This document shows positions 1-5,740 of a stretch of 12,166 nt of DNA, piece by piece (within the stretch, counting starts at the first letter, position 1; every line of letters starts with the position of its first letter). Source of the stretch: an uncultured Emergencia sp. (GTDB lineage Bacteria > Bacillota > Clostridia > Peptostreptococcales > Anaerovoracaceae); contig CALLDR010000055.1 in NCBI GenBank assembly GCA_937997955.1, forward strand, positions 1 to 12,166. The letters run 5' to 3'. Under the pieces are notes generated by a model that made no database searches, was not told where the DNA came from, and saw only the letters and a program-made list of their open reading frames with translations. Position numbers and translations under genes: made by a program.

Positions 1-287
1 ATCTTAAAATCAACTTTTTTGAAATTTAGGTACAACTACTCCCTTTGCTCCCTTATCGTACTGCCGCCATTTGACCCGGCAAAGGCCGTGACAAAGAAAA
101 AAATCATCTGAAACAACCAAAAACGATAAAAAAGGTACAACTTTTCCCTTTTCAACAGGGACACTCCCTTTGCTGCCTGGAGTCGAGTTGTACCTGATTT
201 TTATTTTTTCTTGATTTTGGTCGAAAACAGAGCCATAAGTTGTACCTAAAAATCAAAAAAACCTGTTTTCGGATAACCGCGGTTGGT
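1..287. other. Non-coding region with dispersed 10-bp inverted words
   Basis: No credible gene is visible here. The word AGGTACAACT occurs at 28-37 and 133-142, and its reverse complement occurs at 186-195 and 238-247. ACTCCCTTTGCT occurs at 38-49 and again at 163-174. CGAAAACAG (222-230) pairs with CTGTTTTCG (263-271). The 133-142 and 186-195 copies can form a perfect 10-bp stem. The arrangement resembles a degenerate intergenic repeat element or a set of nested hairpins. It lies 3' of the zinc-ribbon membrane protein gene and could contribute to transcription termination from either side. Confidence 0.5.
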
Positions 288-375
288 CGAAGTCAAACCG
301 CAGCCAGACCGCAGTCAGGCCGAAGTCAAACCGCAGTCGAATCGCGGCCAGATCGCAGTCAGATCGCAGCCAGCG
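288..375. repeat. 11-bp tandem repeat, eight copies
   Basis: Eight consecutive 11-bp units run without gaps: 288-298, 299-309, 310-320, 321-331, 332-342, 343-353, 354-364 and 365-375. The consensus is close to CGCAGTCAGAC, and two units (288-298 and 321-331) are identical CGAAGTCAAAC. A degenerate copy may precede it (277-287), and weaker 11-bp periodicity may continue through about 413-465. Since 11 is not a multiple of 3, the array stays open in several frames and produces spurious Arg/Ser/Gln-rich ORFs on both strands; no gene is called from them. Confidence 0.85.
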
Positions 376-483
376 AAGTTTTGAAAAGCTGCGCTGTCTG
401 GCTCTTCCGCCGCGCTGGATCGAATGAGGCAGATAGGCCGAATGGATCAGATGAATCGGATCGTCCCGCATGGGCTAACCGGC

Positions 484-1338
484 CTATGAGTACTCTTTCT
501 TCACCAGAGCCTTCAGGTCAAAAGGCAGCTCCTTAGCGTCCCGAACCTCCACATCGTAGGTGACGCCGTCAATGGTCAGCGTTCTCCCGTTGCGTCCAAC
601 ATAGCCCTGCTCACCGATTATGACAAATCCGCCCTTGGAAAATTTTTCATTTCCGCTATCAATTTCCTTTTCTCCATCGTTCCCGGACGTCTCTTCCTGT
701 TTTCCCTGAACTCCCTGCTCCTCCTGTTCCTTCTGCGCCGACCGAAGCGCGAAACCATACGTGCCTACGCCGTCATCAGTGCTGACGTATTCCAGATCGT
801 CGCGGTTGATATATAATAGGTAGTAATCCATATGTTCGTTCCACTCTTCCCCCTTCTCCGTCTGAACCCACATGCAGACCTTGAAAGAACTGTCGCTGCC
901 GTACTCCGAACGGGCAAATCCGCCGTCATCTGACGCTTCAAAAGCCTCCAGAAACGCCTCTGCCTCCGTTCCCAGATCCTCCCGGGTCAGACCCACTGAA
1001 AAAATGCCGCTGGTAGGATGATTGTTGATCCCCGGCATCATCACAAGCCCCATGAGCACGCACAGGACCACCGGCACGCATATCACAGCCGTCAGCCCCA
1101 GAAAACCCTTCATCCTGCTCCGAGCCTTCCTTTGATCGCCGATGACCGGCCCCGCCTCGCATCGAGCCCCATCGGCTCCGCACATAGGGCACACCTTCCA
1201 TTCCCGCCGCAGCGGATAGCCGCAGACGCCGCAGTTTCTCCCCCGCCCGCTTCGCAGCAGGTACACCAGCGCTGCGACCACCACGATGGCCAGCAGCAGA
1301 ACGCTCAATACCACCAGACTAAGCACGCTCATACTCAT
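484..1338 (-). CDS. Zinc-ribbon, two-helix membrane protein, last gene of an ECF sigma operon
   Basis: 284 aa, no specific family recognised. A first membrane helix spans about residues 5-28. A zinc ribbon follows with paired cysteines C36/C39 and C50/C53. A second helix spans about 79-101. After it comes a long, acidic, presumably extracytoplasmic domain with a Glu/Gln/Gly-rich linker around 197-232. Because both helices cross the membrane, the zinc ribbon between them lies on the opposite face from the termini unless helix 1 is peripheral. The start is supported by GAGGAGGG about 9 nt upstream. The gene overlaps the 3' end of the preceding small membrane gene by 20 nt, so the two are translationally coupled and probably act with the ECF sigma factor, perhaps in envelope stress sensing. 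That role is inferred from position alone. Confidence 0.85.
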   Translation of the reverse strand: MSMSVLSLVVLSVLLLAIVVVAALVYLLRSGRGRNCGVCGYPLRREWKVCPMCGADGARCEAGPVIGDQRKARSRMKGFLGLTAVICVPVVLCVLMGLVMMPGINNHPTSGIFSVGLTREDLGTEAEAFLEAFEASDDGGFARSEYGSDSSFKVCMWVQTEKGEEWNEHMDYYLLYINRDDLEYVSTDDGVGTYGFALRSAQKEQEEQGVQGKQEETSGNDGEKEIDSGNEKFSKGGFVIIGEQGYVGRNGRTLTIDGVTYDVEVRDAKELPFDLKALVKKEYS

Positions 1339-1612
1339 AAATCAAATCCCTCCTCTTTGATACGATCACCGACACGGCCAGAACACCGGCGGACACGATC
1401 ACGCAGATCACCGCGAAAGCCGCAGCGGCAGCCCTGACCGATATCACACTGAGACAGCCCGCGCAGACTAACGCCGCGGCCAGATACAGCAGCGTCACGC
1501 CGTATATCCAGACCAGCCTGCGCCGCCGCTTCCTGCGCTGCCTCTCCGCCAGCAGCATCTCCTCCGTCACCGCCGGCGGCTGCCACCGCTCAAAATCCAG
1601 GCTATTCTTCAT
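1319..1612 (-). CDS. Small two-helix membrane protein, possible anti-sigma factor
   Basis: 97 aa. A charged N-terminal tail of about 32 residues ends in a run of Arg/Lys (about 25-32), followed by two hydrophobic helices (about 33-54 and 60-84) and a short basic C-terminus. By the positive-inside tendency both ends should be cytoplasmic. The gene overlaps the end of the ECF sigma gene by 11 nt and the start of the zinc-ribbon gene by 20 nt, so the three are one operon. Known ECF factors are often followed by a membrane anti-sigma factor, and this protein occupies that place, but no recognised anti-sigma domain (ZAS or RsgI-like) can be seen, so the role is inferred. Confidence 0.8.
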   Translation of the reverse strand: MKNSLDFERWQPPAVTEEMLLAERQRRKRRRRLVWIYGVTLLYLAAALVCAGCLSVISVRAAAAAFAVICVIVSAGVLAVSVIVSKRRDLIYEYERA

Positions 1613-2081
1613 CTTTCATCATCTCCCTCAGTTTTCCGCGCGCCGCATTCAGCCGGGACTTCACCGTCCCCACCGGGATACCCAGCGCCGCGGCAGTCTC
1701 CCTTTGATCCAGACCGTTAAAATAGTAGAGGATCACCGTGATCCGCAGCTTTTCGTCCAGCGCCGCCACCGCCTCCGACAGCTCACTGTAGTCCCGCTTC
1801 ACCTCCGCGCAGCCCTCCAGCGCCGCGTCCTTCTCCTGCGTGCTGCCGAAAAAATCATAGAACGGGCTTCGCTTCCGCCGCCTGTACAGGTCCCGGTACA
1901 CGTTGACACAGATCCGCGAGATCCACGGTCCGAACTCCCGCGACGGGTCATACTGCGAAAACCGGTCCAGCGCCCGCAGCCACGTCTCCTGATACAGGTC
2001 CTCCGCCTCATCCCGGCGCCCCGTCAGATGCATGCACAACCCAAACAGCCTGCGCCCGTAAGCCTCTATGTACTTGTCCAT
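1602..2081 (-). CDS. ECF (extracytoplasmic function) RNA polymerase sigma factor
   Basis: 159 aa, typical ECF length. It directs RNA polymerase to a small set of promoters. Region 2 covers about residues 5-70, including DEAEDLYQETWLRALDRF and the following segment that contacts the -10 element. Region 4 covers about 100-155, with a helix-turn-helix around 127-149 (RETAAALGIPVGTVKSRL). An ATG at 2102 would add seven residues, but the ATG at 2081 is preferred because AGAGGGGG lies at the right distance before it. The putative ECF promoter upstream would also start the transcript near 2101-2103, leaving no leader for the longer form. The gene heads a three-gene operon with two membrane proteins, consistent with membrane-controlled release of the sigma factor. 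Confidence 0.93.
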   Translation of the reverse strand: MDKYIEAYGRRLFGLCMHLTGRRDEAEDLYQETWLRALDRFSQYDPSREFGPWISRICVNVYRDLYRRRKRSPFYDFFGSTQEKDAALEGCAEVKRDYSELSEAVAALDEKLRITVILYYFNGLDQRETAAALGIPVGTVKSRLNAARGKLREMMKDEE

Positions 2082-2107
2082 CCGGTCAGCACCCCCTCTC
2101 ATTAAGT

Positions 2108-2136
2108 CCTACGTTTTCGGCCCTCGAAAGGTTCAT
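2108..2136 (-). promoter_or_regulatory. Candidate ECF-type autoregulatory promoter
   Basis: On the minus strand, TGAACCTTTC (2126-2135) followed about 17 nt after the AAC by CGTA (2110-2113) closely resembles the known ECF promoter form TGAAC/GGAAC ... CGTA (for example Bacillus SigW-type promoters). It sits about 20-30 nt upstream of the sigma factor start at 2081, so the sigma factor probably transcribes its own operon. This is a match by eye, not a scored matrix hit. Confidence 0.6.
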
Positions 2137-2208
2137 TTTTTTATCAAAGGGTGTCCGTCCAGCTGTATCAAAACGTCCGACTTTCCGGCCGGTGACAGGC
2201 CCCCAATC

Positions 2209-2260
2209 AAAAATTCCGCGCTACCTCCTGCAGTCCCAGGACAAATAGGGCGGAATTTTT
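2209..2260 (-). terminator. Hairpin after the 2294-2722 gene, probable terminator
   Basis: AAAAATTCCGC (2209-2219) is the perfect reverse complement of GCGGAATTTTT (2250-2260), an 11-bp stem with a 30-nt loop that holds a smaller hairpin (TCCTG 2226-2230 with CAGGA 2237-2241). The stem ends in A/T runs on both sides, so it could stop transcription in either direction. It lies between the three-helix membrane protein gene and the ECF sigma operon, both on the minus strand, and would insulate them from each other. Confidence 0.6.
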
Positions 2261-2293
2261 CACCTATCCTTCTGTCTGTTTTTCTACTGTCGC

Positions 2294-2722
2294 TTAAAAT
2301 CCATTGTAGTAGCTGTGACCCGTGGAGTAGCTGCCGCCGTATTGGAAAAACCCGTACACAGCTGAGATGGCCAGCACCACCAGGCAGATGACGACGATGA
2401 CCGCGACGATGATGATCAGCGCCTTGGCCCAGGTCGGAAGCCCGGTCCTTTGAACTGCGCCATCATAGCTTTCCTGATAATAGGCCGCGCTGCCCTCGCC
2501 CCCTTTGATCGGGTAGTCCCTGCGGATGATCAGATAGATCACCAGGCCGATGAAGCTGGGCACCAGAGCGGCGACCAGGGCCCAAAGCAACGGACTGCAG
2601 TCCACCCTTTTGCTGGCGTCCCGATATACGCACACGCCGATGAGGATCGGCAGGGCGATGGAAAACAACAGAATCACCGGTATAAGTAAAATGATAAAGA
2701 TACTGCTGAGAAAATACATCAT
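2294..2722 (-). CDS. Three-helix membrane protein with a PLDc_N-like motif
   Basis: 142 aa. There is an N-terminal hydrophobic helix (about 5-32), then the motif YRDASKR...LLWALVAALVPSFIGLVIYLIIR (residues about 33-67), then a hydrophilic stretch, a strong helix (about 98-125) and a Tyr/Gly/Ser-rich tail. The central motif resembles the short membrane segment found in phospholipase D N-terminal-like and zinc-ribbon membrane proteins of Firmicutes; no catalytic domain is present. The start has GGGGAG just upstream of tandem ATG codons (ATGATG), so either could be used. It is monocistronic, with its own extended -10 promoter and a hairpin after it. Function unknown. Confidence 0.8.
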   Translation of the reverse strand: MMYFLSSIFIILLIPVILLFSIALPILIGVCVYRDASKRVDCSPLLWALVAALVPSFIGLVIYLIIRRDYPIKGGEGSAAYYQESYDGAVQRTGLPTWAKALIIIVAVIVVICLVVLAISAVYGFFQYGGSYSTGHSYYNGF

Positions 2723-2759
2723 CTCTCCCCTTTCTGACTGAGTTCTAAGTTCTATGAAA

Positions 2760-2768
2760 AGTATATCA
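2760..2768 (-). promoter_or_regulatory. Extended -10 promoter for the 2294-2722 gene
   Basis: On the minus strand TGATATACT forms an extended -10 (TGn followed by TATACT, hexamer at 2760-2765), about 38 nt upstream of the start codon. No good -35 is visible at 17 nt, which is compatible with an extended -10 promoter. Confidence 0.45.
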
Positions 2769-2791
2769 CATTTTGCCGCCGCTGCATATTC

Positions 2792-2797
2792 TATAAT
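2792..2797 (+). promoter_or_regulatory. Candidate -10 box (TATAAT) for the cell wall hydrolase gene
   Basis: A perfect TATAAT at 2792-2797 on the plus strand lies about 100 nt before the hydrolase start at 2898. The -35 is weak (ATTTTG or TTTTGC at 2770-2776). A sporulation sigma factor may be the real user given the gene family, but no convincing match could be assigned by eye. Confidence 0.3.
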
Positions 2798-2848
2798 TGA
2801 AACTTTCTAATTGAAGCTTCCTAATTGAGGCATTTTATTGAAGCTTCC
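2794..2848. repeat. 14-bp tandem repeat, about four copies, in the hydrolase leader
   Basis: Units 2794-2807 (TAATTGAAACTTTC), 2808-2821 (TAATTGAAGCTTCC), 2822-2836 (TAATTGAGGCATTTT) and 2837-2848 (ATTGAAGCTTCC) follow one another. They lie between the candidate -10 box and the hydrolase ribosome site, so they would be in the transcript leader, or could be repeated binding sites for a regulator. Confidence 0.7.
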
Positions 2849-2897
2849 TTACGCAAACATCGATCCAAACTTTGAATTTGAAACCGAGGTGATAACC

Positions 2898-3128
2898 ATG
2901 CCCATGGACACAAGAGAGCTCTTCGCCCGGCTGATCCAATGCGAAGCCGGCGGCGAAGGCACCGACGGTATGCAGGCGGTAGCCACCGTCATCATGAACC
3001 GGGCGACCATCGACTATGGGGAATTCTCGCGGGTGAGCCAGGGCGGAGACGTCCGCAGCATCATCACCCAGCCCGGCCAGTTCGTCTGCAACTTTCCACA
3101 AATTTGTTCTGCTCTCAACGGCCACTAA
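2898..3128 (+). pseudogene. SleB-like cell wall hydrolase, 5' part only, cut by element insertion
   Basis: The start at ATG 2898 is supported by GAGGTGAT (2886-2893). The first ~65 residues match the beginning of the SleB/CwlJ-type hydrolase domain (Hydrolase_2): LFARLIQCEAGGEG with the catalytic-type Glu, then AVATVIMNR, then ITQPGQFVCN. Members of this family continue for roughly another 70-80 residues, but here similarity stops at about 3092, composition changes to AT-rich, and the frame ends at 3126-3128 after about 11 unrelated residues (FPQICSALNGH). The recombinase gene begins on the other strand only 11 nt later. The gene is therefore best read as the left fragment of a hydrolase (spore cortex or cell wall remodelling) split by the integrated element; the remainder should lie at the element's other end, outside the window. 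Confidence 0.8.
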
Positions 3129-3139
3129 TCCTCATCAGA
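3065..3139. other. Left attachment site region (attL) of the integrated element
   Basis: The hydrolase homology and GC-rich composition end around 3088-3093, in the stretch GTCTGCAACTTTCCACAA, and the AT-rich element begins. Large serine recombinases use short asymmetric sites of roughly 40-50 bp with a 2-bp crossover. The recombinase stop codon is at 3140-3142, the usual position next to one element end. The exact crossover cannot be fixed without the right end or an uninterrupted homologue. Confidence 0.55.
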
Positions 3140-4774
3140 TCAGAAATTCCAATGTATCTTCAATTCCTTTTTTCCCCATTCTTCGCCGTTATAAACTTCA
3201 ATATAATCTAGAAAAGTATCTACCATGTCACGAGTAAGGGTTTCACATTGCAGATAAAAATCCGCTTTTTCGCGGACCAGGCTCGCTAGCTGCTCCTGTT
3301 TCTTCCTCTTTAACTGCTCTTTTTCTTCTTCTAAAAGAATCTTATTTTCTATCACTTCTGCTTCCTTTTGAAGTTGATTCTGTCGTTCTCTGTAATTTTC
3401 CCACAGTTCCTTGAAGTCTTCTTTTGTTATAATTCCATCATTCATATCTTGATACAGCTTAATCCTGACATCTGCTATCTTCGCCAAATCTACCTTCTTA
3501 TTATGTAAATCTGTCTCCAACGCAGCTCTCGAATCATCGTTTTTCAAATCTACATGCTCTACCAGATAATCAATGTCTTTCTCTTTAATCCATTCTGAGA
3601 AAATCTGTTTCAACTCTTTTAATACGGCATTTATCAGCATACTCTCTTCTACCGAAACACCAGAGCAAGCATCACCGCCATAGTTCGTTCTCATACTGCA
3701 ACGATAATAATGTTTTTGACCGACGGTGGAATTAAAGCAGATCGAACCGCCGCAATTTCCACACATTAATTTCCCGGTAAAAAGATGCCCTTCTCCATTT
3801 ATTCTAACCTTTGGGTAACTGTTTTTTACAGCTGTTGCAAGCTTAAACTCTTCCTTGCTGACAATAGGATCGTGGGTGTTTTCACAAATAATCCATTGCT
3901 CTCGCGGCAATTTAATAGAGGTTGGATTCTTATAGCTAACTGTACTTCTCCGATTCTGATATAGCCCACCTGTATATGTCTCATTTTTGAGAATCCAATT
4001 TATCGTGCTGTTTCTCCATAAAGTTTTCCCCCGATAACGCCCGCTCCTTCGTAAATTCTCGGTTCCCATAAAGTTTTCACCCAGAACTTCTCTTTTATAT
4101 CTCGTAGGAGTCAAAACGCCTTCGTCATTTAAGACTTTGGCAATGCAGTTAAGGCTCATCCCCTTTATCCGCATTTCAAAAATCCGTCTTACAATTTCCG
4201 CTGCCGGCTCATCAATTATCAAGTGGCATCTATCTTTTGGATCCTTTTTATATCCATATATTGCACTGCTTGCAAGATACTTTCCTTGCTTTTTCCGAGT
4301 AATATATGCATTCCTCATGTTTGCTGATAAATCTTCCAAATACCACTCATTGAAAAGCCCATTTATCTGTCTGCTTTTTTTGTTCCCCTTAGCTTCAGTA
4401 TCTGCTCCATCAAGCAAACTAACAAACCGAATGCCCCACTCCAGAAACTTATCATTAATATACCGTTCTACATGTACCATATCCCTGGTAAACCTGGACT
4501 GGTGCTTACACAGAACGATGTTAAATTTTCTCTGACTGGCATCATCTAGCAATCGATTATATTCCGGCCGATTCGCGTCTGCTCCAGAAAAATCATCATC
4601 TGAATAGATGTCGTAAACTTCCCACCCCCGCTGATACGCATAGTCCCGCAGCATCGCTTTCTGCGTCTGGATGCTTCGGCTATCCTCCGCTGGATTTATC
4701 TTGTTATGATCCTCATCGGATAGTCTACAGTAGATTGCCACCTTAGATCTTTCATTAGAATATGTCTGTTTCAT
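3140..4774 (-). CDS. Large serine recombinase (site-specific integrase)
   Basis: 544 aa. It catalyses element integration and excision by serine-linked strand exchange. The resolvase domain (about 11-155) has AIYCRLS with the nucleophile Ser19, DFSGADANRPEYNRLLDD and the arginine-rich QSRFTRD. The 'recombinase' domain follows (about 165-300), then a zinc ribbon with C338/C341 and C359/C370, then a long charged coiled coil (about 410-520) of the kind that sets integration/excision direction. A TTG start at 4804 would add ten residues; ATG 4774 is chosen because GGAGGTGA lies just before it (4780-4787). It reads toward the disrupted hydrolase gene, with its stop about 50 nt from the junction. 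It sits 36 nt downstream of a 53-aa small gene and is probably cotranscribed with it. Confidence 0.95.
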   Translation of the reverse strand: MKQTYSNERSKVAIYCRLSDEDHNKINPAEDSRSIQTQKAMLRDYAYQRGWEVYDIYSDDDFSGADANRPEYNRLLDDASQRKFNIVLCKHQSRFTRDMVHVERYINDKFLEWGIRFVSLLDGADTEAKGNKKSRQINGLFNEWYLEDLSANMRNAYITRKKQGKYLASSAIYGYKKDPKDRCHLIIDEPAAEIVRRIFEMRIKGMSLNCIAKVLNDEGVLTPTRYKREVLGENFMGTENLRRSGRYRGKTLWRNSTINWILKNETYTGGLYQNRRSTVSYKNPTSIKLPREQWIICENTHDPIVSKEEFKLATAVKNSYPKVRINGEGHLFTGKLMCGNCGGSICFNSTVGQKHYYRCSMRTNYGGDACSGVSVEESMLINAVLKELKQIFSEWIKEKDIDYLVEHVDLKNDDSRAALETDLHNKKVDLAKIADVRIKLYQDMNDGIITKEDFKELWENYRERQNQLQKEAEVIENKILLEEEKEQLKRKKQEQLASLVREKADFYLQCETLTRDMVDTFLDYIEVYNGEEWGKKELKIHWNF

Positions 4775-4810
4775 TGCGTTCACCTCCGTATTCGCTATCA
4801 CCAAAATACT

Positions 4811-4972
4811 TCAGTTTTCTCGTGCCTGCAAACATGCGATTTCCTCTCTTCGCAGACTTGACGCAATATCCTCCTCTATCAAAGCAACTAGTTTTGTCAA
4901 CAGGATTGCTCTGATATTTTCCATATGCTCTGTTTTCACAACATAGGATACGGTACATTTACTCATTTTCAT
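4811..4972 (-). CDS. 53-aa hypothetical protein upstream of the recombinase
   Basis: 53 aa, beginning MKMSKCTVSYVVKTEHMENI and ending CLQAREN, with a mixed hydrophobic/acidic middle (LLTKLVALIEED) that looks helical. It is supported by an excellent ribosome site, GGGAGGTGAG, 8 nt before the ATG at 4972, and by being followed after 36 nt by the recombinase with its own GGAGGTGA. A longer frame overlaps it on the same strand but lacks a ribosome site, so this one is preferred. Small genes next to serine recombinases can encode directionality factors (excision control), and that is possible here, but no known domain is recognisable. Confidence 0.65.
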   Translation of the reverse strand: MKMSKCTVSYVVKTEHMENIRAILLTKLVALIEEDIASSLRREEIACLQAREN

Positions 4973-5344
4973 GAAATTCTCACCTCCCATTACCTATTCT
5001 ACGGGATTGTAATTCGCTTCATGAGAGATTTAATCAATTTTACCGGACGGCTATCGGCTCATAGCTCCACGGGATTTCCACCCCCTATCTGCAAATAGGC
5101 TGCCCCCATTGCCTGCGGCGCTCTGCGCTCGGACTGTGGCTGAGCAGGAGTATCATGATCACAGTATCTGTCTTGGCAAAATCAGTTGCCAACTGATTTT
5201 CTCAGCTCAATGTTTCTCGCTGCTCCAACAAGAGGTCTCGGCGCATCGGCTGATATGCTTACGCTTGTGGCGATAATACTGATAATGTATCCGGCAAAAT
5301 GTATTCTGTTTTCTAGGTTCAAGGCAGGCCTTCAGATTTTGAAA
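4973..5344. other. Gap with a GC-rich block and no convincing gene
   Basis: Between the 53-aa gene and the sigma-like gene. A block at about 5040-5175 is clearly more GC-rich than the rest of the element and includes a small dyad, GCTAT/ATAGC, with a 6-nt loop. On the minus strand it holds a 23-codon frame (5085-5156, starting MILLLSHSPSAE), but with no ribosome site, so it is not called as a gene. Candidate roles are a structured RNA, a transfer or recombination site, or a gene remnant. A 23-bp palindrome at 5178-5200 is listed separately. Confidence 0.4.
5178..5200. terminator. Perfect 23-bp palindrome, terminator or operator
   Basis: AAAATCAGTTG (5178-5188) and CAACTGATTTT (5190-5200) are perfect reverse complements around a single central base. 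As RNA it folds to a 9-bp stem with a 5-nt loop and ends in four Us, so it can serve as a weak bidirectional terminator about 145 nt after the sigma-like gene. The near-absence of a spacer also fits an operator for a dimeric regulator upstream of the recombinase genes. Confidence 0.5.
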
Positions 5345-5740
5345 TTACAGAAGGATTTTCAGCTTTTCTTTTGCATGTCTTAATGATTCTGCAACGGCGC
5401 TGATAGATACGTGTTCTACATTTGCAATTTCCTCGCAGGTCATGCCATCCAGATACATGAGGAGTCGCCTCTTTTGTATATCTGACAGCTTATCCAATTT
5501 ACCGATCAGATTCTCGCAGTTTTCTTTTTCGATCAAAATGGTTTCTGGCGTGTTTTCATCACCAAAATACCTGCGGTCTTCAAAGGTAAAAGCATCCAGC
5601 GGAGCCTTATGATCACGATGCCGGCGATCATTTCTCTTTTCGCAGGCCCGATCAGCAAGGATAATGACAGCATATACTTCGTCAACCAGTATTTCTACTT
5701 TTTCCCCGTTGATGAATTGATATTCCAAAACTGTATCCAT
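5345..5740 (-). CDS. Sigma-70 region 4-like regulator of the mobile element
   Basis: 131 aa. Residues about 1-20 (MDTVLEYQFINGEKVEILVD) and the C-terminal part match a family of small sigma-like proteins common on Firmicutes conjugative and mobilisable elements. The C-terminal half carries KLSDIQKRRLLMYLDGMTCE followed by a helix-turn-helix (about 101-126), equivalent to sigma region 4; region 2 is absent, so it is more likely a DNA-binding regulator than a complete sigma factor. ATG 5740 is the first good start, with AAAGGAGG 11 nt upstream, a slightly long spacing. It lies upstream of the recombinase module on the same strand and probably regulates it or other element genes. Confidence 0.8.
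   Translation of the reverse strand: MDTVLEYQFINGEKVEILVDEVYAVIILADRACEKRNDRRHRDHKAPLDAFTFEDRRYFGDENTPETILIEKENCENLIGKLDKLSDIQKRRLLMYLDGMTCEEIANVEHVSISAVAESLRHAKEKLKILL

Noticed and set aside
240..536. 98-codon plus-strand frame rich in Arg/Ser/Gln
   Set aside because: It is created by the 11-bp tandem repeat, lacks a ribosome site and overlaps the end of the zinc-ribbon gene.
1018..1437. 139-codon plus-strand frame, and similar long frames antisense to the sigma operon
   Set aside because: Antisense shadows of GC-rich coding sequence, with His/Pro/Arg-rich low-complexity translations and no ribosome sites.
2838..2897. TTG-initiated N-terminal extension of the hydrolase
   Set aside because: It covers the 14-bp repeat and the ribosome site; the ATG at 2898 has GAGGTGAT at the right distance.
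4755..4958. 67-codon minus-strand frame overlapping the recombinase start
   Set aside because: No ribosome site, Cys/Arg/Gly-rich out-of-frame translation, and it overlaps the better supported 53-aa gene and the recombinase.
5085..5156. 23-aa minus-strand frame starting MILLLSHSPSAE
   Set aside because: No ribosome site; kept only as a note on the GC-rich block.
5186..5383. 65-codon plus-strand frame
   Set aside because: TTG start inside the palindrome, no ribosome site, overlaps the sigma-like gene end.
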